This document shows positions 10,640-19,781 of a stretch of DNA of 64,000 nucleotides, one piece after another. The notes under the pieces were generated by a model. The model did not search any database, was not told the origin of the DNA, and saw only the letters and a program-made list of their open reading frames with translations. The position numbers and the translations under genes are program-made. How positions within the stretch are numbered: the first letter of the stretch is position 1; the number at the start of each line of letters is the position of its first letter. Origin of the DNA: Methanocaldococcus vulcanius M7 (lineage in GTDB: Archaea > AGJL01 > Methanococci > Methanococcales > Methanocaldococcaceae); NCBI RefSeq assembly GCF_000024625.1, contig NC_013407.1:496001-560000 (forward strand), written 5' to 3'.

Positions 10640-11062
10640 TTATATTTCATCTTTTTTAGTTTCACATATCTCTTCTATCCTTAATTGCTTTCCTTTTCCT
10701 ACAATCTCATAAAAACTTAGGGAAATTACTTTGATCTCTTTGCTTATCGGATAATGTTTTCCTCTTTTTGATAGTAAATTGGGATCTACAAATAAAACTT
10801 CTCCATCAAGTTTCACTGCTAAATAAGGTGTTCCTCCAAATATTTTGGAGAATGTTATAAGTTTTTCAATATCTTCTCGATTTACATAAAATTTTGATTT
10901 TGAAGATGACTTACATTCGAATATTAGTATCTTGCCATCTTTTCCGGCAATTATATCAACTCCTTTACTTCCCGCACTTCTAACTACTGCAAAACCTTCC
11001 TCTTCTAAGAGTTTTTTTAATTCTCTCTCAAACGAACTTCCTTTTCTATATTTATGCTTCAT
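10640..11062 (-). CDS. hjc: Holliday junction resolvase Hjc
   Basis: 140 residues. The archaeal Hjc nuclease fold shows its catalytic set: E12 in SSFERELK, D36 in SKGVDIIAG, and E49-C-K51 in IFECKSSS. It is a homodimer that cuts four-way junctions symmetrically during recombination and fork repair. Normal family length. The start overlaps the last 11 bases of the gene at 11052-11519, so the two form an operon. Confidence 0.93.
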   Translation of the reverse strand: MKHKYRKGSSFERELKKLLEEEGFAVVRSAGSKGVDIIAGKDGKILIFECKSSSKSKFYVNREDIEKLITFSKIFGGTPYLAVKLDGEVLFVDPNLLSKRGKHYPISKEIKVISLSFYEIVGKGKQLRIEEICETKKDEI

Positions 11063-11519
11063 TTTTGCTCCCTAATACCTTATCTATTATTTTTTTAAAT
11101 TCTTCAACTGGAATTTTGCTTTCTCTCTTTATTAACTCTTCTTCCTTAGCCCTTAACTGATCTATTGGCATTATGCCATTTTTATCTATATTGTCTAATG
11201 CCAATCCAACTTTATCTAATACTCTCTGCTCTGCCTCTAATTGATGGAAACCCTCTCTTGGACCCCCTCCTCTGAATGCCCTACATCTCCTTTTATCCCA
11301 GATTGCATATCCTCTATCCTTGCAGAATATTCTGTTTCTTTCAAAGTTCCTAATTTTTTGGGCTAAGGTATCTACTAAGTCCTCTTCTCCTTCAATATAT
11401 GCTCCAAAACACGTTTCTTTTACAAGGACTGGCTGATTTAATGAATTTATATATCTAACCAACCTTCCTGGTGTTGTTAATGCATTTTCTGCTAATACAA
11501 TAACTTTGGTTTTTTTCAT
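11052..11519 (-). CDS. Methanogenesis marker protein 6 (DUF2102)
   Basis: 155 residues. It begins KKTKVIVLAENALTTPGRLVRYINSL and has a conserved middle with CFGAYIEGEE and RGYAIWDKRRCRAFRGGGPREG. I recognise this as the DUF2102 family, listed as methanogenesis marker 6: present in methanogens with methyl-coenzyme M reductase, biochemical role unknown to me. GGTGAAATT precedes the ATG. It overlaps hjc, an odd but conserved pairing. Confidence 0.72.
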   Translation of the reverse strand: MKKTKVIVLAENALTTPGRLVRYINSLNQPVLVKETCFGAYIEGEEDLVDTLAQKIRNFERNRIFCKDRGYAIWDKRRCRAFRGGGPREGFHQLEAEQRVLDKVGLALDNIDKNGIMPIDQLRAKEEELIKRESKIPVEEFKKIIDKVLGSKNEA

Positions 11520-11767
11520 AATTTCACCGTAAATCGTTTAATTTTTATGTCTATTAATTTTATGTCTTTTGTTATTTTATTATTTATCCTTATCCGTTTA
11601 TTACTTTTAAGATGTTAATCATTAAATATTGGGCATTTTTTGCGGTTTTTTATTAATCAATCTCTTTATAAAGTTTTCTATTTATAGTCAATACTCGGTA
11701 TTTTTATATCACATTATTTTTATTTTTAATTAAAAATAATTTTTCTTCATTTTGAAAAGGTGTTAGA

Positions 11768-12181
11768 ATGATCGAGACCCTTAGTAGTATAAAGATTAGA
11801 GATGTGATGACAAAGGATGTGATAACAGTTGATAGTGAGGAGGGAGTTGTAGAGGCGTTTGAAAAAATGTTAAAATATAAAATTAGCTCTCTTCCAGTAG
11901 TCAATGAAAAAAACGAGGTTGTTGGAATAATTACCACCACTGATATTGGATACAATTTAATAAAGGATAGGTATACCTTAGAAACCAAAGTTGGGGATGT
12001 AATGACAAAAAATGTAATAACGATAAAAGAGTCAGCTAACCTTTTAGAGGCAATAAAAAAGATGAATTTAGAAGATAAAAAGGAGATTATTAATCAACTT
12101 CCAGTAGTTGATGAAAACAACAAATTAGTTGGAATTATATCTGATGGGGATATTATTAGGATTATCTCGAAGATAGTTTAA
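11768..12181 (+). CDS. Two-CBS-domain protein
   Basis: 137 residues made of two CBS motifs: [14 protein letters not shown]-type at about 9-60 ([34 protein letters not shown]) and about 75-135 ([33 protein letters not shown]). Such pairs bind adenosyl ligands such as AMP, ATP or SAM and sense energy state. No fused enzyme domain, so it acts alone or with an unknown partner. GAAAAGGTGTTAGA precedes the ATG. It resembles M. jannaschii MJ0653. Confidence 0.85.
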   Translation: MIETLSSIKIRDVMTKDVITVDSEEGVVEAFEKMLKYKISSLPVVNEKNEVVGIITTTDIGYNLIKDRYTLETKVGDVMTKNVITIKESANLLEAIKKMNLEDKKEIINQLPVVDENNKLVGIISDGDIIRIISKIV

Positions 12182-12389
12182 GTTTTCTTCTATTTTTATT
12201 ATTTTTTATATAATTTTTATTATATTGTTGTATTGTCTACTTATGTGTAATTTTGTGCCATAACAACACACAAAACCACAAACTTTTTATAGAACTTCTA
12301 ACTAATACATTAATTAGGAAGTAAAATATAATATTTATGAATAAATTTTATGAAGTTAAGATATAAATTGAATAAAGGAGGGGGAGATT

Positions 12390-12830
12390 ATGACAAACGA
12401 AGTTTTAGATATAAATGAGGCAGTTAGGGCATATATAGCTCAAATTGAAGGTTTAAGAGCAGAGATAGGAAAGTTAGATGCGACTATCGCAACTTTAAGG
12501 CAATCATTGGCTACTTTAAAAGGTTTAAAGACATTGGGAGAGGGAAAAACTGTCTTAGTTCCTGTTGGAAGCATTGCACAGGTAGAGATGAAAGTAGAAA
12601 AGATGGATAAGGTTGTAGTTTCAGTTGGGCAAAATATCTCCGCTGAATTGGACTATGAAGAAGCATTAAAATACATAGAGGATGAAATAAAAAAATTATT
12701 AGCATTTAGATTAGTGTTAGAGCAAGCAATTGCGGAGTTGTATGCAAAAATAGAGGATCTTATTGCAGAAACTCAACAAACATCTGAAGAAAATGTAGAA
12801 GAGGAGGAAAATGAGGAGAAGTCCGAATAA
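12390..12830 (+). CDS. Gamma-prefoldin (alpha-prefoldin paralog, filament-forming chaperone)
   Basis: 146 residues with the alpha-prefoldin layout: coiled coil 1 (about 1-50), beta hairpins with KTVLVPVGSIAQVEMKV (54-70) and KVVVSVGQNISAELD, coiled coil 2, and an acidic tail. It matches my memory of MJ0648, the M. jannaschii gamma-prefoldin that assembles into long filaments and rises in heat stress. The filament property is family knowledge, not visible here. GGAGGGGGAGATT precedes the ATG. A TATA-like ACTTTTTATAGAA lies at about 12281-12293, close in sequence to that upstream of the canonical alpha gene. Overlaps the next small gene. Confidence 0.82.
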   Translation: MTNEVLDINEAVRAYIAQIEGLRAEIGKLDATIATLRQSLATLKGLKTLGEGKTVLVPVGSIAQVEMKVEKMDKVVVSVGQNISAELDYEEALKYIEDEIKKLLAFRLVLEQAIAELYAKIEDLIAETQQTSEENVEEEENEEKSE

Positions 12831-12981
12831 AGATATTCATGAGATAATAAGTTTTCTAAAATCGCTACCAGAGGGTAGGAAGATCTATATTGAAATGTCA
12901 GGGATTTGGGTAGAGGTTAGTAAAGAAGAGGCGATAAACTTTTTAAAAAAGAAAGAAAACGAAAATGAAAGCTGTAAATAA
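12811..12981 (+). CDS. Small protein, 56 residues (MJ0647-like)
   Basis: ATG 12811 sits inside the end of the gamma-prefoldin gene in another frame, with GAGGAGG ten bases upstream. The product is 56 residues, basic and acidic mixed, with EGRKIYIEMSGIWVEVSKEEAINFLKKK. The beta-hairpin-then-helix pattern suggests a compact fold. A small gene also sits here in M. jannaschii, as I recall. Translational coupling with gamma-prefoldin suggests a linked role; function unknown. Confidence 0.65.
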   Translation: MRRSPNKDIHEIISFLKSLPEGRKIYIEMSGIWVEVSKEEAINFLKKKENENESCK

Positions 12982-13011
12982 ACTTATTTTTTATTTTTTT
13001 ATTTTTTTTAT

Positions 13012-13518
13012 TTAATTTTTACTGCTTTTCAGTTCATCAAAACTTCTGCAAACGCAGAACTCGCAGAGGGAGTATTCGTTGATTTGTTTATTCTTTACTG
13101 GACAGTAGTAGGTGTTTCCTTTTTTAATGATCCTTACATTTCCTGGGAAGGTTAAGTAAGTTGGATGTAGTGGTTTTTTTGCTATGAACGCTAAATAAGG
13201 ACATAGTATTTTTGATAGTTTTATAAATTTTTCTTCTTCTGGTGTGTTGTATTTTTTAAATCGCTCTATTCTTTCTAACATCTTTTTTAATTTTTCTTCA
13301 TCTATCTCCTCATCTTTAATATCTTCACACTTTTTTTTCTTAATTTCGTGGAATGTTTCAATTAAATATTTCATCATAGAATTTATGTAATGTTCTCTAT
13401 ATTGTGGAGGAAGATATTTGGCATCTTTTTCTATAAAGCTTCTTACCATCATTATATCATAAATGCTGAAATTTTCTAACTCCTTTTTTAATTTTTTAAG
13501 AAGTTCTCTGGATTTCAT
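13012..13518 (-). CDS. DUF2115 / UPF0305 family protein
   Basis: 168 residues. A helical N-terminal half with FIEKDAKYLPPQYREHYINSMM is followed by a C-terminal cysteine-containing part (LCPYLAF, TYYCPVKNKQ, CEFCVCRSF). This is the DUF2115 (UPF0305) family of methanogens; I recall MJ0646 as a member. The cysteines suggest metal binding. Last gene of a leftward cluster; 10 bases separate it from the transporter-like gene upstream. Function unknown. Confidence 0.75.
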   Translation of the reverse strand: MKSRELLKKLKKELENFSIYDIMMVRSFIEKDAKYLPPQYREHYINSMMKYLIETFHEIKKKKCEDIKDEEIDEEKLKKMLERIERFKKYNTPEEEKFIKLSKILCPYLAFIAKKPLHPTYLTFPGNVRIIKKGNTYYCPVKNKQINEYSLCEFCVCRSFDELKSSKN

Positions 13519-13528
13519 AATTTCACAT

Positions 13529-14104
13529 CTAAAAAATTCCTTCTATCAAAAAACATAGCATTGCAACAACTAATGCTCCTACAACCATTTTTATTCCAGA
13601 TATTATTACATTTTCTCTTGAGATCTTTCCAATAAATACTCCTAAAATAAAAAGTATCGTTATAGTTATGCCTATTGCAACATAAAGAGCAGTTTTTATA
13701 TCAAAAACGAAAAATGGCACAACTGGAAGGGCTGATCCTATTGTAGTCGATATTCCATCAATAAGACCGCAGATCATTGTCTCTCTTATTGCTTTTTGAT
13801 ATATCACAGATTTTTTTAAATATCCGCTCTTTTTTAGTAAACTTTTTTCTTTCTGTATTCTTTCTCTTTCTAATGAGGCCTTCTCAGCAGTAAAAGCTCC
13901 AAGAATATTGGATAAACCGTTAGCTATCCCCCCTCCAAGCCCTGCCGCAATTATAACTGACGCATCTGCTGAACCACTTGCTCCAATAACAACTCCAAGG
14001 GCGGATAATGAGCCATCAATTAATCCTCTAACGATGTATCTTGTCTCTGCCTCTCCGTTTATTCTATTTAAGATCGGTTTTAGACGACGCGGAACTTTCA
14101 ACAC
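13529..14104 (-). CDS. VIT1/CCC1-like membrane protein (TIGR00267)
   Basis: 191 residues with about five hydrophobic helices (about 30-50, 52-72, 115-135, 138-158, 168-188). IVRGLIDGSLSALGVVIGAS is the conserved first-helix motif of the VIT1/CCC1 Fe/Mn transporter superfamily, and a second ICGLIDGISTTIG repeats it. Likely an integral metal-transport protein, substrate not proven. The start is GTG 14104 or TTG 14101; AGGTGAT just upstream favours TTG by spacing. Confidence 0.78.
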   Translation of the reverse strand: MLKVPRRLKPILNRINGEAETRYIVRGLIDGSLSALGVVIGASGSADASVIIAAGLGGGIANGLSNILGAFTAEKASLERERIQKEKSLLKKSGYLKKSVIYQKAIRETMICGLIDGISTTIGSALPVVPFFVFDIKTALYVAIGITITILFILGVFIGKISRENVIISGIKMVVGALVVAMLCFLIEGIF

Positions 14105-14159
14105 TTATCACCTTTGTTTAGTTTTTTGGAATTTTTGATTTATTGTTAGTGATATAAAC

Positions 14160-14750
14160 TTATTTCAGACCCAAAATGTCTTTTAAATCATAACATTTTA
14201 ATAATCTCTCCCGAATAACCTGTTCTTTATGCTTAACTTGTTTAGCATTTTCGATAATTTCTCCTAATATTTCCTTTTTGATTATGGCAACCCCATTACA
14301 GTCCCCTACGACTATATCTCCGGGGTTTATTTTAACACCGCTAATAATCAATGGCACATTTATCTCTCCAAGATTTAAAGGTTTCCCTGCATTTGGGCAG
14401 AAATTTTTCGCAAAGACGGGGAATTTTATATATCTAATATCTTCTAAATCTCGGACGCATCCGTCTATAACAACTCCTTTAACACCCTTAATTTTTGCAT
14501 TTAATGATGCTAAGCCGCCCCAAACAGCTGTTTCATATTTTTTATCTCCAACGATCTCTGCGATAATGATCTTACCTCTGGCAAAGCTTATCGCTTTAAT
14601 TAAAGTTCCCCAATCGTTATAATTTGTTTTTACAGTTATTGCTTCTCCAAAGACAATTTTCTGAGTTTCTAAAATCGGTTTTATCCCGTTTAACGGCTTA
14701 GCCCCTGCATCACATAAATTTGGAACTGAAAAATTCTTTAAGATGTTCAT
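14160..14750 (-). CDS. RraA/HMG-aldolase-like protein
   Basis: 196 residues from ATG 14750; an in-frame GTG at 14759 is possible. Contains VPNLCDAG near the start, then VWGGLASLNAKIKGVKGVVIDGCVRDLEDI and GDIVVGDCNGVAII. These are the G..D.R/D motif and C-terminal GDxxGV of the RraA-like fold, which includes 4-hydroxy-4-methyl-2-oxoglutarate aldolases and oxaloacetate decarboxylases. Substrate in methanogens unknown. Part of the leftward hemB cluster, 32 bases after hemB. Confidence 0.78.
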   Translation of the reverse strand: MNILKNFSVPNLCDAGAKPLNGIKPILETQKIVFGEAITVKTNYNDWGTLIKAISFARGKIIIAEIVGDKKYETAVWGGLASLNAKIKGVKGVVIDGCVRDLEDIRYIKFPVFAKNFCPNAGKPLNLGEINVPLIISGVKINPGDIVVGDCNGVAIIKKEILGEIIENAKQVKHKEQVIRERLLKCYDLKDILGLK

Positions 14751-14782
14751 ACATCCCACTTGAATTTTTTCTTTCTGATTTT

Positions 14783-15757
14783 TTACTGTTTTAGTTTTTT
14801 GGCAATTTCCTTAGCCCAGTATGTTATAATAAAATCAGCCCCTGCCCTCTTTATACACATTAATACTTCGAATATTGCACTATCTCGATTTAACCAGTTA
14901 TTTTTTGCTGCTGCTTCTATCATTGCATACTCTCCACTTACACAGTAGCCACCAATGGGAATATCAAATCTATCCTTGGCCATTCTTATTATATCTAAAT
15001 AAGGAAGGGCTGGTTTAACCAAAATTAGATCAGCCCCTTCCTCTATATCTAAGGCGATCTCTCTCATTGCCTCTCTTGCATTTCCTATGTCCATTTGATA
15101 ACTTCTCCTATCTCCAAATTTTGGAGCACTTTCAGCCGCTTCTCTAAACGGTCCATAAAAAGATGAGGCATATTTGGCTGAATAACTCATTATAGCAACA
15201 TCATCATAACCATTTTTTTCTAAAACTTCTCTTATTGCTTTAACTCTTCCATCCATCATGTCCGAGGGAGCTACAATATCGACTCCTGCTTCTGCATAGG
15301 ATAAAGCGATCTTTGCCAATATTGGGAGGGTAGCATCGTTCAAGATCTTTCCATCTTTAACTATTCCGCAGTGTCCATGGCTTGTGTATTCGCATAAACA
15401 ACAATCGGCAATAACTAAAAGTTCATCCCCTAACTCATCTTTAATACCTCTTATAGTTCTTTGAACAACTCCGTTTTTATCATAGGCAGAGCTTGCTGTT
15501 TCATCCTTATGCTTTGGGATACCAAACAATATCACTGCTGGAATTCCTAAATCCGTTATTTCTTTTGCTTCGTTTATGGCTCCTTCTACACTAAACCTGT
15601 ATTGATTGGGCATTGATTTAATTTCTTTTTTTTCATTTTCTTTCAGATTTTCATCCACAAAAATTGGCATGATTAAATCATTCGTTGTTAAAGTAGTTTC
15701 TCTAACTAAGTTCCTAATTTTTTGGTTTTTTCTTAATCTTCTTGGCCTTATTAACAT
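14783..15757 (-). CDS. hemB: Porphobilinogen synthase HemB
   Basis: 324 residues. Condenses two 5-aminolevulinates to porphobilinogen, feeding sirohydrochlorin, F430 and cobamide. Schiff-base lysines are K195 ([18 protein letters not shown]) and K248 ([14 protein letters not shown]). The zinc-type cysteines are present: C119, C120, C122, C130 in [13 protein letters not shown]. Full length. GGGGTTAAT precedes the ATG. The product feeds the same tetrapyrrole branch as cfbA at 6209. Confidence 0.95.
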   Translation of the reverse strand: MLIRPRRLRKNQKIRNLVRETTLTTNDLIMPIFVDENLKENEKKEIKSMPNQYRFSVEGAINEAKEITDLGIPAVILFGIPKHKDETASSAYDKNGVVQRTIRGIKDELGDELLVIADCCLCEYTSHGHCGIVKDGKILNDATLPILAKIALSYAEAGVDIVAPSDMMDGRVKAIREVLEKNGYDDVAIMSYSAKYASSFYGPFREAAESAPKFGDRRSYQMDIGNAREAMREIALDIEEGADLILVKPALPYLDIIRMAKDRFDIPIGGYCVSGEYAMIEAAAKNNWLNRDSAIFEVLMCIKRAGADFIITYWAKEIAKKLKQ

Positions 15758-15816
15758 ATTAACCCCTTCTTTCTTGGCTTTCTATTTTTCTATTTTTTAA
15801 AGGTTTATTTTGATTT

Positions 15817-16797
15817 TTATTTCGTAAGTTTAATGAAGTGTTTTAAATCCTCAGTTTTGTAGATTTTTGGATGTAGGAGCTTTGCATATTCTTCCAAAAC
15901 CTCTATTGAATTTAATGTTTCATGTTTTAAGTAATCACTTGAAGTTATATAAAAATGTCCTGTTTTGTATGCCTTAAATTTTAGAAATTCGGGGTTTTCT
16001 TTTAATAGTTTTTTGGTATCTATCTCCTCTCCCATACTATCTAATATACAAACATCAGCATATCTGGCTTTATTTATGAATTCTCTTCTGTCTATTGGTT
16101 GATAGCATATTCCTTCTACATTTTCAAATAAATAATTTCCTTTTAGATCGTTTATTAAGTGAGGTATATAGTGGTCTTTTCCATATACATATGCTCTATT
16201 TTTATGATAACCAAAAAATGCTACAACGGGTTTGTATCTAACTTTATTAAGTGAGTTGAATATTCTCTTTTTTTCTTCCACTATTTTGTTGAATATCTTT
16301 TCTGCTTTTTTAAACTTACCAAATATTGATGCATAGAATTTTATCCACTCAATCTTTCCAAGAAAGCTCGGTTCTTTATAATTTCCAGTTTTTGCATAGT
16401 TGATATTTTTATTTCTTAACCACTTAGATAGTGGATTAAATATATTCCAATCAATGAGAATTACAATATCTGGATTTATATTTAAAATGTTTTCGTAGTT
16501 GGTAATTCCATCTCCCCCAACATTCAATATTTCTCCATCCACATATTTTTTATAGATGGGATAATTTTTTAAAACAACATCTGCCCAAAAAACTCCTTTA
16601 ACACTTTTGATCATCTTCTTAATGTTCAATAAATAGGCAGTATCTATAAACATGGCATCTGCAACTATAACACTTTTTGGAGGTTTTTTTAATAGAATTT
16701 TATTACTTTCAGAGTCAAAGATATGATCATCCATTATATCAAAATGAACTGCATATTTAACCGCACTGTTGAAATATCTATAAAAGTTTGGTGTCAT
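15817..16797 (-). CDS. Fe/B12-type periplasmic-binding-fold protein without signal peptide
   Basis: 326 residues. Core segments such as PKSVIVADAMFIDTAYLL, INPDIVILIDWNIFN, YKPVVAFFGYHKN and ARYADVCILDSM follow the order of Fe3+-siderophore/B12 binding proteins (Peripla_BP_2 fold), and the C-terminal EYAKLLHPKIYK is typical. No signal peptide or lipobox is seen; the N-terminus MTPNFYRYFNSAVKYAVHFD is polar. It may act inside the cell, or the start may be elsewhere. GTGGTATT precedes the ATG. It heads the leftward hemB cluster, suggesting metal or tetrapyrrole handling. Confidence 0.7.
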   Translation of the reverse strand: MTPNFYRYFNSAVKYAVHFDIMDDHIFDSESNKILLKKPPKSVIVADAMFIDTAYLLNIKKMIKSVKGVFWADVVLKNYPIYKKYVDGEILNVGGDGITNYENILNINPDIVILIDWNIFNPLSKWLRNKNINYAKTGNYKEPSFLGKIEWIKFYASIFGKFKKAEKIFNKIVEEKKRIFNSLNKVRYKPVVAFFGYHKNRAYVYGKDHYIPHLINDLKGNYLFENVEGICYQPIDRREFINKARYADVCILDSMGEEIDTKKLLKENPEFLKFKAYKTGHFYITSSDYLKHETLNSIEVLEEYAKLLHPKIYKTEDLKHFIKLTK

Positions 16798-17167
16798 AAT
16801 ACCACAGTAGTCATTGGTAAAGATAATTTAAATATTATTTAAGATTTCTTTATAATTGGGTATATTTATTTTTTCTGCAAAAACTTTAAAAAATAAAAAC
16901 ATTAAAGACATTAAGAAAAAATACCCCACTGCTAAAATTGTTAAAATTTCTTTATAGTATTACCACATACCAACTAAGAACGAACAAATAGAAGAAATAA
17001 CCACAATACTCCTCTTATGAGCGATACTTTTACTTTATAATCTATATAATCTAATATACTAAACATATGAATACTTAAAAGGGCTTTGAAAAATAAAAAA
17101 TAAAAAAACAGAAAAAATAAAGGCAAAAAAATAAAATCAAAAATAAATTAAAATAAGAGGGATGCCC
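16798..17167. other. Divergent intergenic region before pgk
   Basis: 370 AT-rich bases between divergent genes. TATA-like sequence at about 17038-17056 (TCTATATAATCTAATATAC) could serve pgk. The stretch at 17085-17155 is nearly pure A/T with long A runs. No RNA structure or hidden gene found. Confidence 0.4.
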
Positions 17168-18412
17168 ATGTTTCTAACACTTGATGATTTTAATTTTGAA
17201 GATAAGAGAGTGGTTCTCAGAGTTGATATAAATTGTCCAATAGATCCGAATACGGAAGAAATATTAGATGATAAGAGAATAAGAGAGATAAAAAACACAA
17301 TAACTGAACTTATTAATAGAGGGGCAAAGGTTGTTATTTTAGCCCACCAAAGTAGACCTGGGAAGAAGGATTTTACAACTTTAAAAAATCATGCAAAGGT
17401 TTTATCGAGAATTATTGGAAAGGATGTTAAGTATGTGGATGAGGTTATCGGAACTACGGCAAGAGAGGCAATAGTTAATATGAAAAATGGAGATGTGGTA
17501 TTGTTAGAGAATATTAGATTTTATTCTGAAGAAGTTTTAAGTGAATGGAAAAAATGGGAGGACATAACTCCAAAAAAACAGGCAGAAACAAATTTAATTA
17601 AAAGATTGTCTCCTCTTTTTGATTATTTTATTAATGATGCCTTTGCAGCAGCACATAGGGCTCAGCCGTCATTAGTTGGCTTTTCATATTATATGCCGAT
17701 GATCGCTGGAAGATTAATGGAAAAAGAAGTTAGTGTGTTGTCTAAGGTATTAGAAAACCCGGAAAAGCCATGTGTTTATGTCTTAGGAGGGGCTAAGGCA
17801 GATGATTCAATAAGAGTTATTAAAAATGTTTTGGAAAATGGAACTGCTGATAAGATCTTAACATCTGGAATCGTTGCAAATATATTTCTTATTGCAATGG
17901 GCTATGATTTGGGAATAAATATGAATGTTATAGAGAATCTTGGATTAGTAAATCAAATAGAAGTTGCAAAAAGGTTATTAGATAAATTTGGGGAGAAAAT
18001 AGAGGTTCCTGTTGACGTGGCAATAAATGTAGATGATGAGAGAATAGAGGAGGAGTTGGATAAAAACAAAAAAGTAAGTGGATTAATAAACGATATTGGA
18101 GAAAAAACCATAAAACACTATCAAGAGATAATTAAAAACGCAAAGACCATTGTTGCTAATGGTCCCGCAGGGGTGTTTGAAAAAGAAGCGTTTGCGAAGG
18201 GAACTGAAGAGTTATTGAAAGCGATTGCAGTTTCTAATGGATTTTCAGTGATTGGAGGAGGACACCTTTCCGCAGCTGCGGAATTATTCGGACTTGCAAG
18301 TCAAATAGATCACGTGAGCACTGGAGGAGGTGCAACTTTGGACTTTTTAGCTGGAGAAAAGTTGCCAGTGATAGAAATGCTTAAAGAATCATACAAAAAA
18401 TACAAAGAGTAA
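17168..18412 (+). CDS. pgk: Phosphoglycerate kinase
   Basis: 414 residues from ATG 17168. An ATG two codons earlier touches the GAGGG ribosome-binding site, so the second is favoured. Motifs: [14 protein letters not shown] (substrate-binding D and N), [27 protein letters not shown] and the nucleotide-site [13 protein letters not shown]. Interconverts 1,3-bisphosphoglycerate and 3-phosphoglycerate; mainly gluconeogenic in methanogens. Length fits archaeal Pgk. Confidence 0.95.
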   Translation: MFLTLDDFNFEDKRVVLRVDINCPIDPNTEEILDDKRIREIKNTITELINRGAKVVILAHQSRPGKKDFTTLKNHAKVLSRIIGKDVKYVDEVIGTTAREAIVNMKNGDVVLLENIRFYSEEVLSEWKKWEDITPKKQAETNLIKRLSPLFDYFINDAFAAAHRAQPSLVGFSYYMPMIAGRLMEKEVSVLSKVLENPEKPCVYVLGGAKADDSIRVIKNVLENGTADKILTSGIVANIFLIAMGYDLGINMNVIENLGLVNQIEVAKRLLDKFGEKIEVPVDVAINVDDERIEEELDKNKKVSGLINDIGEKTIKHYQEIIKNAKTIVANGPAGVFEKEAFAKGTEELLKAIAVSNGFSVIGGGHLSAAAELFGLASQIDHVSTGGGATLDFLAGEKLPVIEMLKESYKKYKE

Positions 18413-18520
18413 ACTGTTTAGAAATCTTATAAAATCATTTTTAATTTTTATAGAAACCTTTAAAAACTATGGTATTAAAAATTAGATGAATAATATTACC
18501 AAAAAGAGAAAGGGGATCCT

Positions 18521-19495
18521 ATGGATTTAAAAAACATCATCAACGAAATAAAAAATTTTGAAGGAATTTTAAGGAAAATTGCAATAAAAGACGTTATTGA
18601 GACATTTAAATTTGAAGATGACGACTATGATTTTGATATTATTGTAGATTTTGGTGATGATGCTGCTGTTATAGGAATAGATGGAGATAAAGCAATATTA
18701 TTGGCAGCTGATGGAATCTGGGGAAAACTCTTAGAGGCAGATCCTTGGTGGGCAGGATATTGCTCTGTTTTAGTTAACTGTAAAGATATTGCAGCAATGG
18801 GAGGAAAATGTATTGGAATGACCAATATAATAAGTATAAAAGATAAAGATATTTGCAGAGAGGTTTTAAAAGGAGTTAAAGACGGTGTAAAAAAATTTGG
18901 AGTGCCAATGGTTGGAGGGCACACACATCCAGATGCGATATGTAATGTTTTAGATGTCTCAATAACTGGAATTGCTAAAAAGGACTGTATATTGAGAAGT
19001 GATAACGCAAAAATTGGGGATAAAATCATATTTGCTTATGACTTAGTTGGGCAAATTTATAAATCATTTCCATTAAATTGGGACACAACAACAATGAAAT
19101 CAAAGAAAGTAGTTAAAGCCCAGATGGATGCATTAGTTCAAATTGCAGAGAATAAGTTAGCTAATTCATGCAAAGATATAAGTAATCCCGGATCTATTGG
19201 AACGTTAGGGATGTTATTAGAAGTTTCGAGGAAGGGAGGAATTGTAGATATAACAAAAATTCCAAAACCTGAGGAAATTGATTTAATACACTGGCTTAAA
19301 GTGTATCCAGGAAGTGGATATGTGTTAACTGCAAAAGAGGAGAATTTTAAAGAAATAAAAGATATTTTTGAAGACGTTAAAATGACTGCTGAGATCTGTG
19401 GAGATGTTATTGCTGAGAAAAAACTTTACCTTACAGATGGAGAAAATAAAGAGATTATTTTTGATTTTGAGAAAGAATTTATATGTGGCTGTTAA
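18521..19495 (+). CDS. Methanogenesis marker protein 2 (PurM/SelD-like fold)
   Basis: 324 residues. An AIR-synthase-related two-domain protein: FGDDAAVIGIDGDKAILLAADGIW carries the ATP/metal motif, then NCKDIAAMGG and GVPMVGGHTHPDA as in PurM, SelD and ThiL. I recognise it as methanogenesis marker 2, restricted to methanogens, reaction unknown. Ends FICGC. GGGGATCCT precedes the ATG. It follows pgk by 108 bases. Confidence 0.78.
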   Translation: MDLKNIINEIKNFEGILRKIAIKDVIETFKFEDDDYDFDIIVDFGDDAAVIGIDGDKAILLAADGIWGKLLEADPWWAGYCSVLVNCKDIAAMGGKCIGMTNIISIKDKDICREVLKGVKDGVKKFGVPMVGGHTHPDAICNVLDVSITGIAKKDCILRSDNAKIGDKIIFAYDLVGQIYKSFPLNWDTTTMKSKKVVKAQMDALVQIAENKLANSCKDISNPGSIGTLGMLLEVSRKGGIVDITKIPKPEEIDLIHWLKVYPGSGYVLTAKEENFKEIKDIFEDVKMTAEICGDVIAEKKLYLTDGENKEIIFDFEKEFICGC

Positions 19496-19781
19496 AACTG
19501 CTTAAACATTAAAATTTCTGTTATCCAATATACCTAACAATGTAATCTTAAATAAAAATTAGAAAAAGTATGAAACAAAAAATATAAAACATATACAGAT
19601 CTATTTTTATCCGATAAATTTATAAATTTTGAAATTACAATGTGTAAAATTATACAAAGATTATATAAATATATGTAAATGTAAACCTAAATGAACATAA
19701 AAAAGAAAAGGCAAAATGCAAATAAAAAGTAAAATAAAAATAAAAAGATAAACATTAAAGCCCCAGTTTTTGGTGATCGGC

